Assembly: GCA_028288625.1 (NCBI GenBank)
Contig: JAQBNI010000025.1
Span: 1 to 43,745, forward strand
Direction: 5' to 3'
DNA length: 43,745 nucleotides
Source: Bacteroidota bacterium
Lineage (GTDB): Bacteria > Bacteroidota > Bacteroidia > Chitinophagales > JADIYW01
Shown: positions 18,069 to 27,498 of the stretch, one piece after another
Layout of the letters: each line of letters begins with the position of its first letter
How positions within the stretch are numbered: position 1 is the stretch's first letter
Notes under the pieces: generated by a model
Told to the model about the DNA's origin: nothing
The model's input: only the letters and a program-made list of their open reading frames with translations
Databases searched by the model: none
Program-made: the position numbers and the translations under genes

Positions 18069-18626
18069 TTACCCGGAAACATAAAAATCAAACGAGTTCT
18101 TTAAATAATTAAATATAATTGAGATTGGAAGAATATATGATTTAGTTAAGCTGTCGGCGATCAGCATGCCTGTCAAAATGTTATCGTTATCAATCACAAG
18201 CTTGCCTGAATAACCTTTTCGGGAAATCCGTGAACAAACGATCAGTTCATTGAATAATTGACGATGGTTACTGAAGCTGATAGGTATATTTTGCAGTAAT
18301 CTGTATTCGCCAATTTTCAAAAAATAAAAGGGTAAAGGGTTGTTGACCTGGAGATCGCTGTTTACAATAACATTTTTAATAATTGTGTCATGGTAAAAAT
18401 CTATTTCAGCAGCAACCAGATCTAATTGTGAATTCAATGCTCCTTTTATGCAACCAATATTTTGTACAATATCTTTTCTGTAATAAGTAGATGAATCAAT
18501 GTTGAGTAATCCTCTTTCAAGATAGCTGTTGCAAAAAACGTGATATGGAGAAACAAGCAAGTATTTGCCAGGCAACTCAAGAATATAAGAATAGCCATTG
18601 TGTAATGGTAGTAAAAATAAATTCAT
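18069..18626 (-). CDS. Trypsin-like serine peptidase (185 aa)
   Basis: The sequence shows a compact chymotrypsin-fold pattern with a full candidate triad: His29 in VSPYHVF, Asp69 in LDLVAAEID, and Ser140 in KGYSGKLV (GxSG). The usual late segment follows (NILTGMLIADSLTKSYILPI), which matches the substrate-pocket strand and the IPxxxI-like end of trypsin_2-type bacterial peptidases. There is no signal peptide, so it probably acts in the cytoplasm, and at 185 residues it is a bare catalytic domain. It is the only minus-strand gene in the island and is divergent from platform paralog C (37 bases between starts). It could process an effector or platform protein or act in a conflict system (inference). 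Confidence 0.65.
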   Translation of the reverse strand: MNLFLLPLHNGYSYILELPGKYLLVSPYHVFCNSYLERGLLNIDSSTYYRKDIVQNIGCIKGALNSQLDLVAAEIDFYHDTIIKNVIVNSDLQVNNPLPFYFLKIGEYRLLQNIPISFSNHRQLFNELIVCSRISRKGYSGKLVIDNDNILTGMLIADSLTKSYILPISIIFNYLKNSFDFYVSG

Positions 18627-18663
18627 TAAATAAAAATTACTAATAAACTAAATAGTAAACATT

Positions 18664-21600
18664 ATGAGTCATCAACCAACAGGAAATGAGCTTTTTCGTT
18701 TCGTAAATGTACGCAACCCGCAAGGGAAATCTGCCCAATCTAGAGCAATAAGCAATATAGTCTGGGATCAGGCATATATTGATGATAATGACATCGATAC
18801 TTATATTTCCGATCTCATCACCCATGGTCAAAATACGGATAAAGCTGTGGCATTATCGGATATGATGGCGGATGTTACTGCATTCAAAGCCGGTCCGGAT
18901 TATATTGCTTCAATGTCCGCTCTGGAGTCAGAATATGATAATGTTTTTCTTGCAAACGAAGAAATAGCCGAGCTTGCACCTGATGACATGACGTTTACAA
19001 ACGTTAACGCGATCCTCACTGATCACATGAGCGCTGAAAGAACAGCAATGGATACTACAGAGGTATTGCCTGAAGAAATAAAGCTTTGGGAAAATGTAAT
19101 TGCACAGGTCATTACTCCGGAGGACAGTTATGTAAGGGCTGCATCGATTGCATTGCTAAAAACCTATCACTTGGTAAGGTTGTTCAAACAAACGGATGCA
19201 AGTACAACGTTTGCAGATAAAGCTGTATTGCTGAATGCACTTAATGCACGTGCGGTGCTGCCTGCATCTGTTTTTCCTTTGCCAAGGGTTGTACCTACAG
19301 GTCCACCGCCAAAAACGGAACAGGAAAAGTACATGGAGAAGCAAAAAGATATAGTGGATGCGAGGGAGGCATTAGCAGTGGAATGGCATACCTATCACAA
19401 TGCATTAATGGAATTGGATAAAAGAACGGAGTGTTATGATACCCGTTCTCAAAAGTATATCAGGAAAGTAAACGAGTATGAAAATAAATTAATTGCCTAT
19501 AATAAAGCATATGCTGCCTATAAGATCGCTTTAGCCGCATATAACAAAGCCATAGCGAAAGATCCCGCATATTCCGGACCAATGCCCGAAGAACCTGTAT
19601 TGACAGCAACAGCGCCTTCGCACATAGACCTTCATCCCGATGAATTGCCGTTTACCGATACAGACGGCGCATTTATAGACGCCGTTAAAAATGTAATCTG
19701 TCTGCACATCCCAACGGGCGGTGGAGAAGGTGAGGGCGGCGGCGGAGAAACTGTTGAGACTCCCGATGATGATACTTTTATTCCCATTGCTAAAGCAAGA
19801 CAAGCGCTGCTGAATAAAATAAAAGATTTATCCGGAAAAATTGCAGCCACCATTAAGCCTTATGATTTGATGATCCCGATTGGCAATAGTATGGTGAAGG
19901 TGAAAACAAATTTTGTCCCCGATGATTTTGTGGAAGAAGGCTCCGGCTCCGCAATACCCGAAAAACCAAGCTATTCGCTGTTGGGCGTAGGTGATTTATT
20001 AAAAGTTGAACAGGAAATATTATGCTATGAAGCGGGAGAAGTGGCGCATATCGAAAATGTAATGAAGGGCGAATTTAAGGACCGCTCTACACGTGATCTT
20101 ACACGCCGCGAAGAAACTACCATTACGGAAGAAGAAACGATCACAGAAGAAAAGCATGACCTGGAAACCACAGAGCGGAGTGAAATGAATAAGGAAACAA
20201 GTACTGTTGTGAATAACGATTTCAAGCTGGATCAGGGAGTCCAGGTAACAGGTGAATGGGGACCGGTAAAGGTGCAGACAGATACAAATATTTCAGTGGG
20301 TAATAGTTCCTCAACCACGAACAACAGCGCCGTTAATTATTCTAAAAGCGTTACGGAGCGTGCGAGCACCAGGGTTCAGAAAAGGATAAGAAAAGAAACT
20401 CGCATTACCATTATTAAAGAGTTTGAAGAAATTAACAAGCACGGCTTTGAAAACAGGCAGGTCACCGGTGCGCCGGAAGTGCAGCATATAGTAGGCATTT
20501 ACCGGTGGGTAAATAAAATTTACAGGAATACATTGTGGAATTACGGCAAGCGTATGATGCTGGAGTTTATGGTGCCGGAGCCAAGCGCTTACCATATTTA
20601 TGCGAAAGCTAATGGTTCCACAGAAGGTTTAAAAAAACCGGTACATCCAAAAGATCACAAGATAAATATAACCACCACCACAATTACAGATGGCAAAGCT
20701 ACAGCTACCCAAACCGCAGAAATGTCATTATCAGGTCCGGATATTTTATCGGAGCAAAATTACATGTTTTTTGCTTCAGCGTATGGCGCTGAGGTGCCGC
20801 CGCCACCTGCAGATACACTTACTATCGGAAAGTCTTTTTCGGAAAATACTACAGGTAAGGTTGAAGGGTGGGACGAGCATATGGGCAGCTTTAAATATGA
20901 CCTAGCAATTCCTGATGGGTATTATTGTAATGGATATAATGGGGTGTATGCCCATGTATTCAGTTATTATACTAAAATATCTAATACGCCATTAACCGAT
21001 TCAGAATCAGCGGTTTTAATAAATAATGATAATTATAATTTTACAATTCCATATGGTCGTTTTATGGCAAGAGACAAAGTGACATTCTTATCTAACAGGC
21101 CGCCTACAACAAATCTTGACCCCACTACAAAAATGTTTAATACCAGTGCAATATACGTGGAAAAATCGCTTCCAATTTCTATTAGTACGTTTAACGTGGG
21201 TGGCTTCAGTATAAATATTGTCGCAAGCTGCAAACTAATACCTCAAAGTCTTGATAAGTGGAAGATGGAAACCTATAATGCAATTATCCAGGCTTACAAT
21301 CAGCAGGTATCCGACTATGAGCAAAGGTTATCACGTATGCAAATCATTGCCGGTGTGCAGATACAGGGCAGCAATCCGCTGCAATATCAAACGATCATCA
21401 AAAATGAGCTGAAAAAATCTTGCATCGAGATGATGGCGAACCAGACCTTTAATCCGGATACCGGTTTGTTATGTATGCAGGGATATCCTGCTGACTTTAA
21501 TTATGGTGAAACTGCGCCGACGATGAATATTCAAAACGCAGTTGGCAAAGCATATGTGATCCGTTTTTTTGAGCAGACTTTTGAGTGGGATAATATGACA

Positions 21601-22011
21601 TACCTGTTCTATCCATATTACTGGGCGAATAAAAAACGGTGGATCGATCTTTATAATTTAGATGATAACGACCCGCTTTTTGCCAATTTCCTTAAGGCTG
21701 GCGCCGCAAGGGTAATAGTGCCCGTTCGCCGCGGGTTTGAGCCTTCGTTTGGTCATTTTTATTACCACCACGAAATCCCCGGAGCTGATCAAAGCCTTTC
21801 ACCGGATGACCCGACATACTTATCTATAGCAAAAGAGTTGGATGAGGTTTATGACAGGAAATTTGTAGAAAAATGGGATAATGTGTTACCTACCAACCTG
21901 GTCATCCTGCAGAAAGATGATGAGGGGTTGAATGATACAGGCTTGCCGTGCTGGGACGCAGCGATGAGCGATGATCCGGGCGATGATGGCGGAGGATCTC
22001 CTCCGGGATAA
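18664..22011 (+). CDS. Large platform-type protein, paralog C (1115 aa)
   Basis: This is the third and most diverged giant paralog. It keeps the central core (LLKVEQEILCYEAGEVAHIE), the Thr/Glu-rich coiled coil, the INKHGFENRQ and IYRWVNKIYRNTLWNYGKR segments, and the C-terminal FEQTFEWDNMTYLFYPYYWA, ARVIVPVRRGFE and WDNVLPTNLVIL blocks. The N-terminal half is different: a helical Ala-rich part, a long coiled-coil-like stretch (about residues 225-305, KYMEKQKDIVDAREALAVEW), and a Gly/Glu linker (GGGEGEGGGGE, about 352-362). It ends in a Gly/Asp/Pro tail (DDPGDDGGGSPPG). It lies between the protease and the patatin effector, 79 bases before the latter. The repeated pairing of such genes with effectors suggests a role in loading or export (inference). 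Confidence 0.82.
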   Translation: MSHQPTGNELFRFVNVRNPQGKSAQSRAISNIVWDQAYIDDNDIDTYISDLITHGQNTDKAVALSDMMADVTAFKAGPDYIASMSALESEYDNVFLANEEIAELAPDDMTFTNVNAILTDHMSAERTAMDTTEVLPEEIKLWENVIAQVITPEDSYVRAASIALLKTYHLVRLFKQTDASTTFADKAVLLNALNARAVLPASVFPLPRVVPTGPPPKTEQEKYMEKQKDIVDAREALAVEWHTYHNALMELDKRTECYDTRSQKYIRKVNEYENKLIAYNKAYAAYKIALAAYNKAIAKDPAYSGPMPEEPVLTATAPSHIDLHPDELPFTDTDGAFIDAVKNVICLHIPTGGGEGEGGGGETVETPDDDTFIPIAKARQALLNKIKDLSGKIAATIKPYDLMIPIGNSMVKVKTNFVPDDFVEEGSGSAIPEKPSYSLLGVGDLLKVEQEILCYEAGEVAHIENVMKGEFKDRSTRDLTRREETTITEEETITEEKHDLETTERSEMNKETSTVVNNDFKLDQGVQVTGEWGPVKVQTDTNISVGNSSSTTNNSAVNYSKSVTERASTRVQKRIRKETRITIIKEFEEINKHGFENRQVTGAPEVQHIVGIYRWVNKIYRNTLWNYGKRMMLEFMVPEPSAYHIYAKANGSTEGLKKPVHPKDHKINITTTTITDGKATATQTAEMSLSGPDILSEQNYMFFASAYGAEVPPPPADTLTIGKSFSENTTGKVEGWDEHMGSFKYDLAIPDGYYCNGYNGVYAHVFSYYTKISNTPLTDSESAVLINNDNYNFTIPYGRFMARDKVTFLSNRPPTTNLDPTTKMFNTSAIYVEKSLPISISTFNVGGFSINIVASCKLIPQSLDKWKMETYNAIIQAYNQQVSDYEQRLSRMQIIAGVQIQGSNPLQYQTIIKNELKKSCIEMMANQTFNPDTGLLCMQGYPADFNYGETAPTMNIQNAVGKAYVIRFFEQTFEWDNMTYLFYPYYWANKKRWIDLYNLDDNDPLFANFLKAGAARVIVPVRRGFEPSFGHFYYHHEIPGADQSLSPDDPTYLSIAKELDEVYDRKFVEKWDNVLPTNLVILQKDDEGLNDTGLPCWDAAMSDDPGDDGGGSPPG

Positions 22012-22090
22012 TAAAATAATTATATAGATTATTAACAACTCATTATAGTATTATCAATATTAAATAGTATTATAAAATAATATTAAAACA

Positions 22091-23911
22091 GTGGACAATA
22101 ATTTTGAGACAATATTCAAAAAAAAGATGTCTTCAAAGGTACCTTTCAATGCAACAACTGGAATCTTATCCAGTGGAGCAATTAATATGGTTAGACATTT
22201 ATCTCTTGAAGGAGGAGGTGGAAAAGGTGTAGTTTACTTAGGTGTAGCTCGTGCTCTTGAAGAAATATTTTCGACGGACAATATTGCTGAAGGCATACTT
22301 GCAAGTAAAAAGTTATCGCCAAACAATTCTAATATTTTGCCTGCAAAACTTCCTAAGTTTAATAATAATTTATTCTATCCTCTTATACCGGCAGAGAGAA
22401 GGTACTTAAAAGGAATATCCGGGGCCTCAGCAGGTGCCATAACAGCATTTATGCTTGCAATTGGAATGAGTACAGAAGATGTAATCGCGGAAATGAATAA
22501 AACAATAACAATGAAGTTCCAATCGCCGGTTAGTAATATCTTAAGTACAATAAGCTCGCTGGTTCAAAACTTGCCAAAAAGTATTTTGTTGCTTGGAGGA
22601 GGTATAAATACTTCGTGGATAAAGAAGTTATTTGAAGCCACGGATTTGGAGGTAAGTATGTTTGAAACATTTTTGACAGGACCCGATATATCGAGTAAAA
22701 ATGAGACGTTCTTTTTGCATAAAATTGTCGAAAAAGGTACCAATGAATATTCCTTCCAGAATTTAACCGGGTATAAAAAGGTATTAGCACATCTTTCTCT
22801 TGATGAATGGGTATATGCCTTTTCTAATTGGGTTAGAACAATTCTAGCACCCATAATAGCCTATTTGAAACTGAACGATTCGAATTCTTCAGTATTAATG
22901 CGTCAACTGGTTACAGATAAAAAGACGGAAAATTTTGTGTATAACCTTTTGTTTACAAGAGGTATATTTTCAGGTATCCAGACGCGAAAATATTTTGCCA
23001 GCTTAATTAAAACTTATTTATACGATCGATATAAGGATATAAAAAATGTAGATAATCATTTAATAATTCCAGCAAAGCCAATTGATCCTGAAAAAATAAC
23101 TTTTAAAGAATTGTTTGCAATAACAGGAGTTGATTTCGTGCTGACGGGAGTAAACACAACCCGTAAACGCTCATTATATTTTTCGTACAAACATACTCCA
23201 GATTTTCCTGTAATTGAGGCTGTACAAATTTCTATGAATATCCCTTTCTTATTTAAACCTATTTGGGTAAATTATGAAGTGGATATGGAGGATACTACTA
23301 AGACTGCTAAATATAATGGACTTTGGGTAGATGGTGGAATGCTAAATAATTTTCCAATTCATGCTTTCGATAAAATAAAATCTGAAAATGTTTCTGTTCA
23401 AGAAAGAAATATTAACTTTCCTTTGTCCCAGGAGTCCTACAATTACACCGAAATGAATAATGATACTTGCGGTTTTAGATTAAGCAAGAATATTCCTTTT
23501 AATACAGAATTAGAAAAAAAGCCTATTGATAAAGTTGGTGGTAAAGTGAAATATAAAGATGGTGAAAAACTGGTAAAAATTTATGACGAAAACAATCCCC
23601 TAATATTGATAGATTTTATAAGTGACATATATGATACTCTTCTGGAGCCTTCAGAGGAAGGTCAAATACGTACTCCCGCCGAACGCGAACATATATTAGA
23701 GATTGACACAGGCGACTTGGGAATGACGGATTTTTCTACACCATCGCTGGATGGCAAAAGAGGGAATCCTGAATTAGGAAAGACAAAAGTTAAGCTCATA
23801 AAAACAGCATTTGTTGATACTATTGTTAAATTTGGTGGTAATGCAAAAAGTTCAATAGAGTTTACTAAAACATGGAAGCCATTTCCAACTGTAAATGCTG
23901 ATATTCAATAA
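22091..23911 (+). CDS. Patatin-like phospholipase, probable effector
   Basis: All patatin hallmarks are visible: the oxyanion-hole motif GGGGKG (41-46), the nucleophile elbow GASAG with Ser113, and the dyad aspartate Asp414 in VDGGMLNNFP. It should hydrolyse acyl chains of phospholipids. At 606 residues it is longer than simple patatins, with an insertion between elbow and DGG (about 150-330) and a C-terminal extension. GTG at 22091 is taken as the start; ATG 22127 is an alternative that also keeps all motifs. There is no signal peptide. Its stop overlaps the start of a lipoprotein gene by 17 bases, the arrangement known for antibacterial phospholipase effectors (Tle) and their periplasmic lipoprotein immunity partners. 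Part of its C-terminal tail is duplicated as a relic at 24794. Confidence 0.85.
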   Translation: MDNNFETIFKKKMSSKVPFNATTGILSSGAINMVRHLSLEGGGGKGVVYLGVARALEEIFSTDNIAEGILASKKLSPNNSNILPAKLPKFNNNLFYPLIPAERRYLKGISGASAGAITAFMLAIGMSTEDVIAEMNKTITMKFQSPVSNILSTISSLVQNLPKSILLLGGGINTSWIKKLFEATDLEVSMFETFLTGPDISSKNETFFLHKIVEKGTNEYSFQNLTGYKKVLAHLSLDEWVYAFSNWVRTILAPIIAYLKLNDSNSSVLMRQLVTDKKTENFVYNLLFTRGIFSGIQTRKYFASLIKTYLYDRYKDIKNVDNHLIIPAKPIDPEKITFKELFAITGVDFVLTGVNTTRKRSLYFSYKHTPDFPVIEAVQISMNIPFLFKPIWVNYEVDMEDTTKTAKYNGLWVDGGMLNNFPIHAFDKIKSENVSVQERNINFPLSQESYNYTEMNNDTCGFRLSKNIPFNTELEKKPIDKVGGKVKYKDGEKLVKIYDENNPLILIDFISDIYDTLLEPSEEGQIRTPAEREHILEIDTGDLGMTDFSTPSLDGKRGNPELGKTKVKLIKTAFVDTIVKFGGNAKSSIEFTKTWKPFPTVNADIQ

Positions 23912-24785
23912 ACAAATAAAAATTGTAGCTATAGCAACTTGGCTATTGCTTGGATGTAACAGAGAGCCAAAGAGTAAATTCAGTAATATCTTCAGGCAAT
24001 TTGATTTCGAGCATTGTGGATATGAAAATATAGGTCCTACTGATAAGCAAATTGATTCCTTTGAATTTAGTAAAGGTTCAATTAAGATCAACTACGAAGA
24101 TTCGGATATTTTGAAAGGGTATGATTTGTATTATGATTCCTTCTTTGCAAGCAAAGATATGGGCACGCATCCACGCTTATACTTAAGACCGACAAAGAAT
24201 TCTTCTTTTAAATATATTGTTGCCTATTTTTATCCCTATGATGATGCTGTTATTTCGTCAATCGGTAAAATATATTATCAAGACCATATTCTCGATAACC
24301 TGCTCCCTGATAGCATTAAAGAAAATTATAAATCTGCATCATTCGACTTGAAGGAATTACTGCATATTGAAAGAGAAGCCATTAACTATTATGATAGCTT
24401 ATACCGATTAAATGCGGAATGGAGGGCCTTTAAGAAGGAAAGTAAAAAGGAAGAAATTAAATATTTTAATAAACAACAAAAATATTACCCGGCAGTACTT
24501 AAAGAAAATCCCTGGCTAGCAGATGAACGTACAAGATTTTCGTGGGTATGTTATAATCCTTATGCCAGCGTTACTATCGATATGTCAGAAGCAATGGAAT
24601 CTGTCAGGAATTATCCATATTACTTATTAAAAGATGGCAGGAGAATAAGTTATGTTGAATATATAAGTGGTAGATATGGGAGGGATGTGCGCGAAGGAAG
24701 CATAGAAATAGGTGATACTGTTCGCACCAAAGATCTTTGTATTTTTATTAAGCTTTCCGGTAACCCATATAAATTAGTGTATTAG
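23895..24785 (+). CDS. Lipoprotein, probable immunity partner of the patatin (copy 1)
   Basis: The 296-residue product has an N-terminal hydrophobic segment ending in a lipobox-like LLLGC (Cys21), so it should be anchored outside the cytoplasm. The mature protein is rich in Tyr, Lys and acidic residues, with a segment YYQDHILDNLLPDSIKENY that recurs in altered form in the lipoprotein at 25056. Its start lies inside the patatin reading frame, giving tight translational coupling. By analogy with Tli proteins that block Tle phospholipases in the periplasm, it probably protects the producer. It matches no immunity family I can name, so the role rests on topology, coupling and duplication. Confidence 0.7.
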   Translation: MLIFNKQIKIVAIATWLLLGCNREPKSKFSNIFRQFDFEHCGYENIGPTDKQIDSFEFSKGSIKINYEDSDILKGYDLYYDSFFASKDMGTHPRLYLRPTKNSSFKYIVAYFYPYDDAVISSIGKIYYQDHILDNLLPDSIKENYKSASFDLKELLHIEREAINYYDSLYRLNAEWRAFKKESKKEEIKYFNKQQKYYPAVLKENPWLADERTRFSWVCYNPYASVTIDMSEAMESVRNYPYYLLKDGRRISYVEYISGRYGRDVREGSIEIGDTVRTKDLCIFIKLSGNPYKLVY

Positions 24786-24793
24786 TAATAGCA

Positions 24794-25063
24794 ATGTATT
24801 ATCCAAGTGAAGAAGGGCAAATAAGAACAGAAATGGAAAAACAATTAACCGTTGATTTAAAATGTGGAACCATCGGTACAGCAGACTTTTCTACACCTAG
24901 CTTGGATGACAAACGAGTAGGAAAACCTGACGGCAATGGTAAAAAAGTATCTAAAATAGGATCAGAAAAGAGACAAAAAACAAAAGAGGCGTATGTAAAA
25001 ACATTAGCAAAATTTGGAATTATAATAGACATAACTCAAGTTGATTGGTCTCCTTATGAATAG
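24794..25063 (+). pseudogene. Relic of the patatin C-terminal tail
   Basis: The 89-codon frame begins YYPSEEGQIRTEMEKQ and continues through TADFSTPSLDDKR. The patatin tail reads EPSEEGQIRTPAEREH and then TDFSTPSLDGKR, in the same order. None of the catalytic motifs are present. It ends eight bases inside the next lipoprotein gene, mimicking the overlap between patatin and lipoprotein copy 1. The frame is intact and starts with ATG, so translation as a short peptide cannot be excluded, but a displaced effector tip is the simplest reading. Confidence 0.85.
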
Positions 25064-25997
25064 GTTATTTAAAATATTATTTTTAGGTTGTATCAATATT
25101 TTATTTTTATGCTGTAATTGTAATACTAAATATAAATGCAATCATAAATATAGTTTAAAAATTAAAAACTTTGTTTTTGATAATTCTGCTGGTAATAAAT
25201 TTGATTCTACTTCCTATCATATACGTTATGATAGTGTAATTGCATTTGAAAAATCATTAGGCTCTACAATAGTATTTAACAGATTTTCCAAGGATACGTT
25301 TCTCTACGATTTCTATAAAGATAGCTTATTGAATCCGTTAGATAGGTATACAGACGGCACATTAAAAACAACTGATTATTGCAATGATTGTTTTTTTGGT
25401 GAATTTTTTAAAACCGTATTAGTTGCAATACGTCCGCAACAACATCCTTTTATTAAAGAAGTAGTTGTTTATGCTGATGATTTTAATAACACATATCAAA
25501 CCTATTACTATTATCAAAATAGTATACTAGATAAGTTAATACCGCCAAAAATATTGGCTCAATATCAAAAAGATACTTTTAATATAGATGAATTTTGGTG
25601 TTTCAGAGATCAATTGTTGGAAGCTTTAGATAAATATCATGGTGTCGGAGAACAGATAACCAGAAGCTATGATAGCAAAAAACCTAAAGGTAAAAAGAAA
25701 CGAATTCTTCAAAATGAGGGATATAATTATATTGACTTTATATTTAGAGAAAATTTTACCGGTACTGAAGCTGATTATAAATGGCTGAAAAAAAATAGAA
25801 AAAATATGCGCTGTTATAGCTGGCTCACCGCAACCCCAGAACCGGATTTAAATAAATTGTATGTTAATACATACTGGTATAAAACAGATCTTAATGGTAA
25901 TATCAATGCAGGTGCAATTTCTTCTCCGAAAGATATATATCTGAAATTGGTCTTAACCTACCGCAAAGATTATGTAAACCAGATTATTTATAAATAA
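25056..25997 (+). CDS. Probable lipoprotein or membrane-anchored immunity paralog (copy 2)
   Basis: This is a 313-residue protein from ATG 25056; a TTG start at 25041 is possible but less likely. The N-terminus (MNRLFKILFLGCINILFLCC) is hydrophobic with several Cys, so it is probably exported, but the lipobox is less clear than in copy 1. It is distantly related to the lipoprotein at 23895: both carry YYQ-x2-ILD-x-L-x-P followed by a YxxxxFxxxE-type helix. Strong divergence compared with the other duplicated immunity genes here suggests an older event or acquisition from a related strain. Very low G+C throughout. Confidence 0.65.
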   Translation: MNRLFKILFLGCINILFLCCNCNTKYKCNHKYSLKIKNFVFDNSAGNKFDSTSYHIRYDSVIAFEKSLGSTIVFNRFSKDTFLYDFYKDSLLNPLDRYTDGTLKTTDYCNDCFFGEFFKTVLVAIRPQQHPFIKEVVVYADDFNNTYQTYYYYQNSILDKLIPPKILAQYQKDTFNIDEFWCFRDQLLEALDKYHGVGEQITRSYDSKKPKGKKKRILQNEGYNYIDFIFRENFTGTEADYKWLKKNRKNMRCYSWLTATPEPDLNKLYVNTYWYKTDLNGNINAGAISSPKDIYLKLVLTYRKDYVNQIIYK

Positions 25998-26025
25998 AAC
26001 ATTTCTGCTACATGGGATTTTAAAT

Positions 26026-26093
26026 ACCGTTTACTCATTAAACCTGCCGTTTAATCATTGTTGAAATCATTTATCAATTATTGTTTATATATG
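26026..26093 (+). promoter_or_regulatory. Repeated cis element, site C
   Basis: Half-sites ACCGTTTACTCATT (26026) and CCGTTTAATCATT (26047) are 20 bp apart, and TATATATG starts at 26086, 39 bp after the second. It stands 100 bases before the PKD-like gene at 26194 and is the only promoter-like signal seen for the module running to 31130. Confidence 0.72.
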
Positions 26094-26193
26094 TTGAGTG
26101 GAATACCTATATTTTACGGTCAGTATTAACAATTCATGAGAAGTATTTTTTTTCGGAGCATTATGCAAATTTCCATGGCTATAATTTAATTAA

Positions 26194-27486
26194 ATGAATA
26201 ATATCACGACAAGCTATGTAAGTCATTATCTCCTCGAAGATCCGGCGCCGTTGCACGAGGAAATGAATAAAGATATGCTCCATAAGATATTTGATGCGCT
26301 CGCAAAAAAATATCCCGGGCAGGTATCTTCTTTCGACATCACTGCTACCAGCAGTTGGATAATTTATAATATTGATTCCGAATTAACAAGCAAGGAGATC
26401 CAGGTGCCTTACCTGTTAACCGAAACCATGGCAAGGAATAAAGCAAAAGAATTTATTGATGGTATCTTCAGGATGCAGCGCATGAAATGGTATCTCGAAA
26501 AAAAGCTTCCTCAAATATTACCCGGCGAAGATGCACGTGTAGATTATTTGGAAACCTTAGCTGTGCCCGATGATAATAACGAAAGCATTGCACAATGGCT
26601 CTGCCGTTACCAGGTTTCATTAAAAGGATTAAAGGAAATTACAAAAACAAATGTCATTGATGCATTTCAATCATTGTCAAACGAAGAAAGCGATACACTT
26701 ACAGATGAAGAACCTACTGAAACAGTAGTTGATGAAACGTCTCCCCATGATGACACTTTTAATAAAGTTGCCGATGGCTATACAAAAACCACCACTTCTT
26801 ATTTATCTGTTTTAGGTTCTTTGATCGAGGTTCGGTTAAATATGATGGGACAAATTATTGCCTTTTCAAGCCGTTGGCGCCCTATGAAAAGCGCTTTTAA
26901 AAAAGAGGTTTTGAATAAATATGTTGCACCGCCCGAAGATGATCATCACCACGATGAAAAAGAGGAAGAGCCGGTGGTAGCATTGGTATACCAATTGGAT
27001 GGTGAAGATTCCTTCCACAATACCATAAATCCCTACTATATGACCATACATGGTCATCACAGCAGTTTTCAGCCTGCCTCCGGGAGTTCTTTTTCTATAA
27101 ACATAACCATTGATAATATCGCAGCACATACCAAACTTACTGCGTTTTGTGACGGTGGTTCAGGAAATTTCAGCTATTCCTGGTACGGCTTTAACATGGA
27201 AGAACTGGATGACCTGGACACTATAGTATTTTCACCTCTGAAAAATTCTGTTACCATTAACAACAGCTCCAATAATAAGGACTATATTATCAGTGAAATT
27301 TCTTTTTTGTCGGGTACGCATCAAATACGTTTATATGTACGTGATAATATCTCCGGAATCATACGCCAGAAACAATATACCGCTTATGGATCTCTGAATA
27401 CAAATGTTACGGGCAATGAAAAGATACCGGTTTTGGAAGAAGAGCCGCCAAAAGATCAACCACCACCAAAACCACCAAATGCTTAA
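26194..27486 (+). CDS. Protein with PKD/SprB-like domain, possible effector partner (430 aa)
   Basis: Residues 1-230 are helical and soluble with no family recognised. An acidic/His linker (EDDHHHDEKEEE, about 248-260) leads to a beta domain (about 285-405) with CDGGSGNFSYSWYGFN, which resembles PKD or SprB-type immunoglobulin-like repeats. The end is Pro-rich (EEPPKDQPPPKPPNA). There is no signal peptide. The gene sits 12 bases before the putative toxin at 27499 and directly behind cis element site C. It may be that toxin's adaptor or carrier, by position similar to the tagged 297-aa protein before the nuclease toxin. The function remains unproven. Confidence 0.72.
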   Translation: MNNITTSYVSHYLLEDPAPLHEEMNKDMLHKIFDALAKKYPGQVSSFDITATSSWIIYNIDSELTSKEIQVPYLLTETMARNKAKEFIDGIFRMQRMKWYLEKKLPQILPGEDARVDYLETLAVPDDNNESIAQWLCRYQVSLKGLKEITKTNVIDAFQSLSNEESDTLTDEEPTETVVDETSPHDDTFNKVADGYTKTTTSYLSVLGSLIEVRLNMMGQIIAFSSRWRPMKSAFKKEVLNKYVAPPEDDHHHDEKEEEPVVALVYQLDGEDSFHNTINPYYMTIHGHHSSFQPASGSSFSINITIDNIAAHTKLTAFCDGGSGNFSYSWYGFNMEELDDLDTIVFSPLKNSVTINNSSNNKDYIISEISFLSGTHQIRLYVRDNISGIIRQKQYTAYGSLNTNVTGNEKIPVLEEEPPKDQPPPKPPNA

Positions 27487-27498
27487 ATTTAAAACAAC

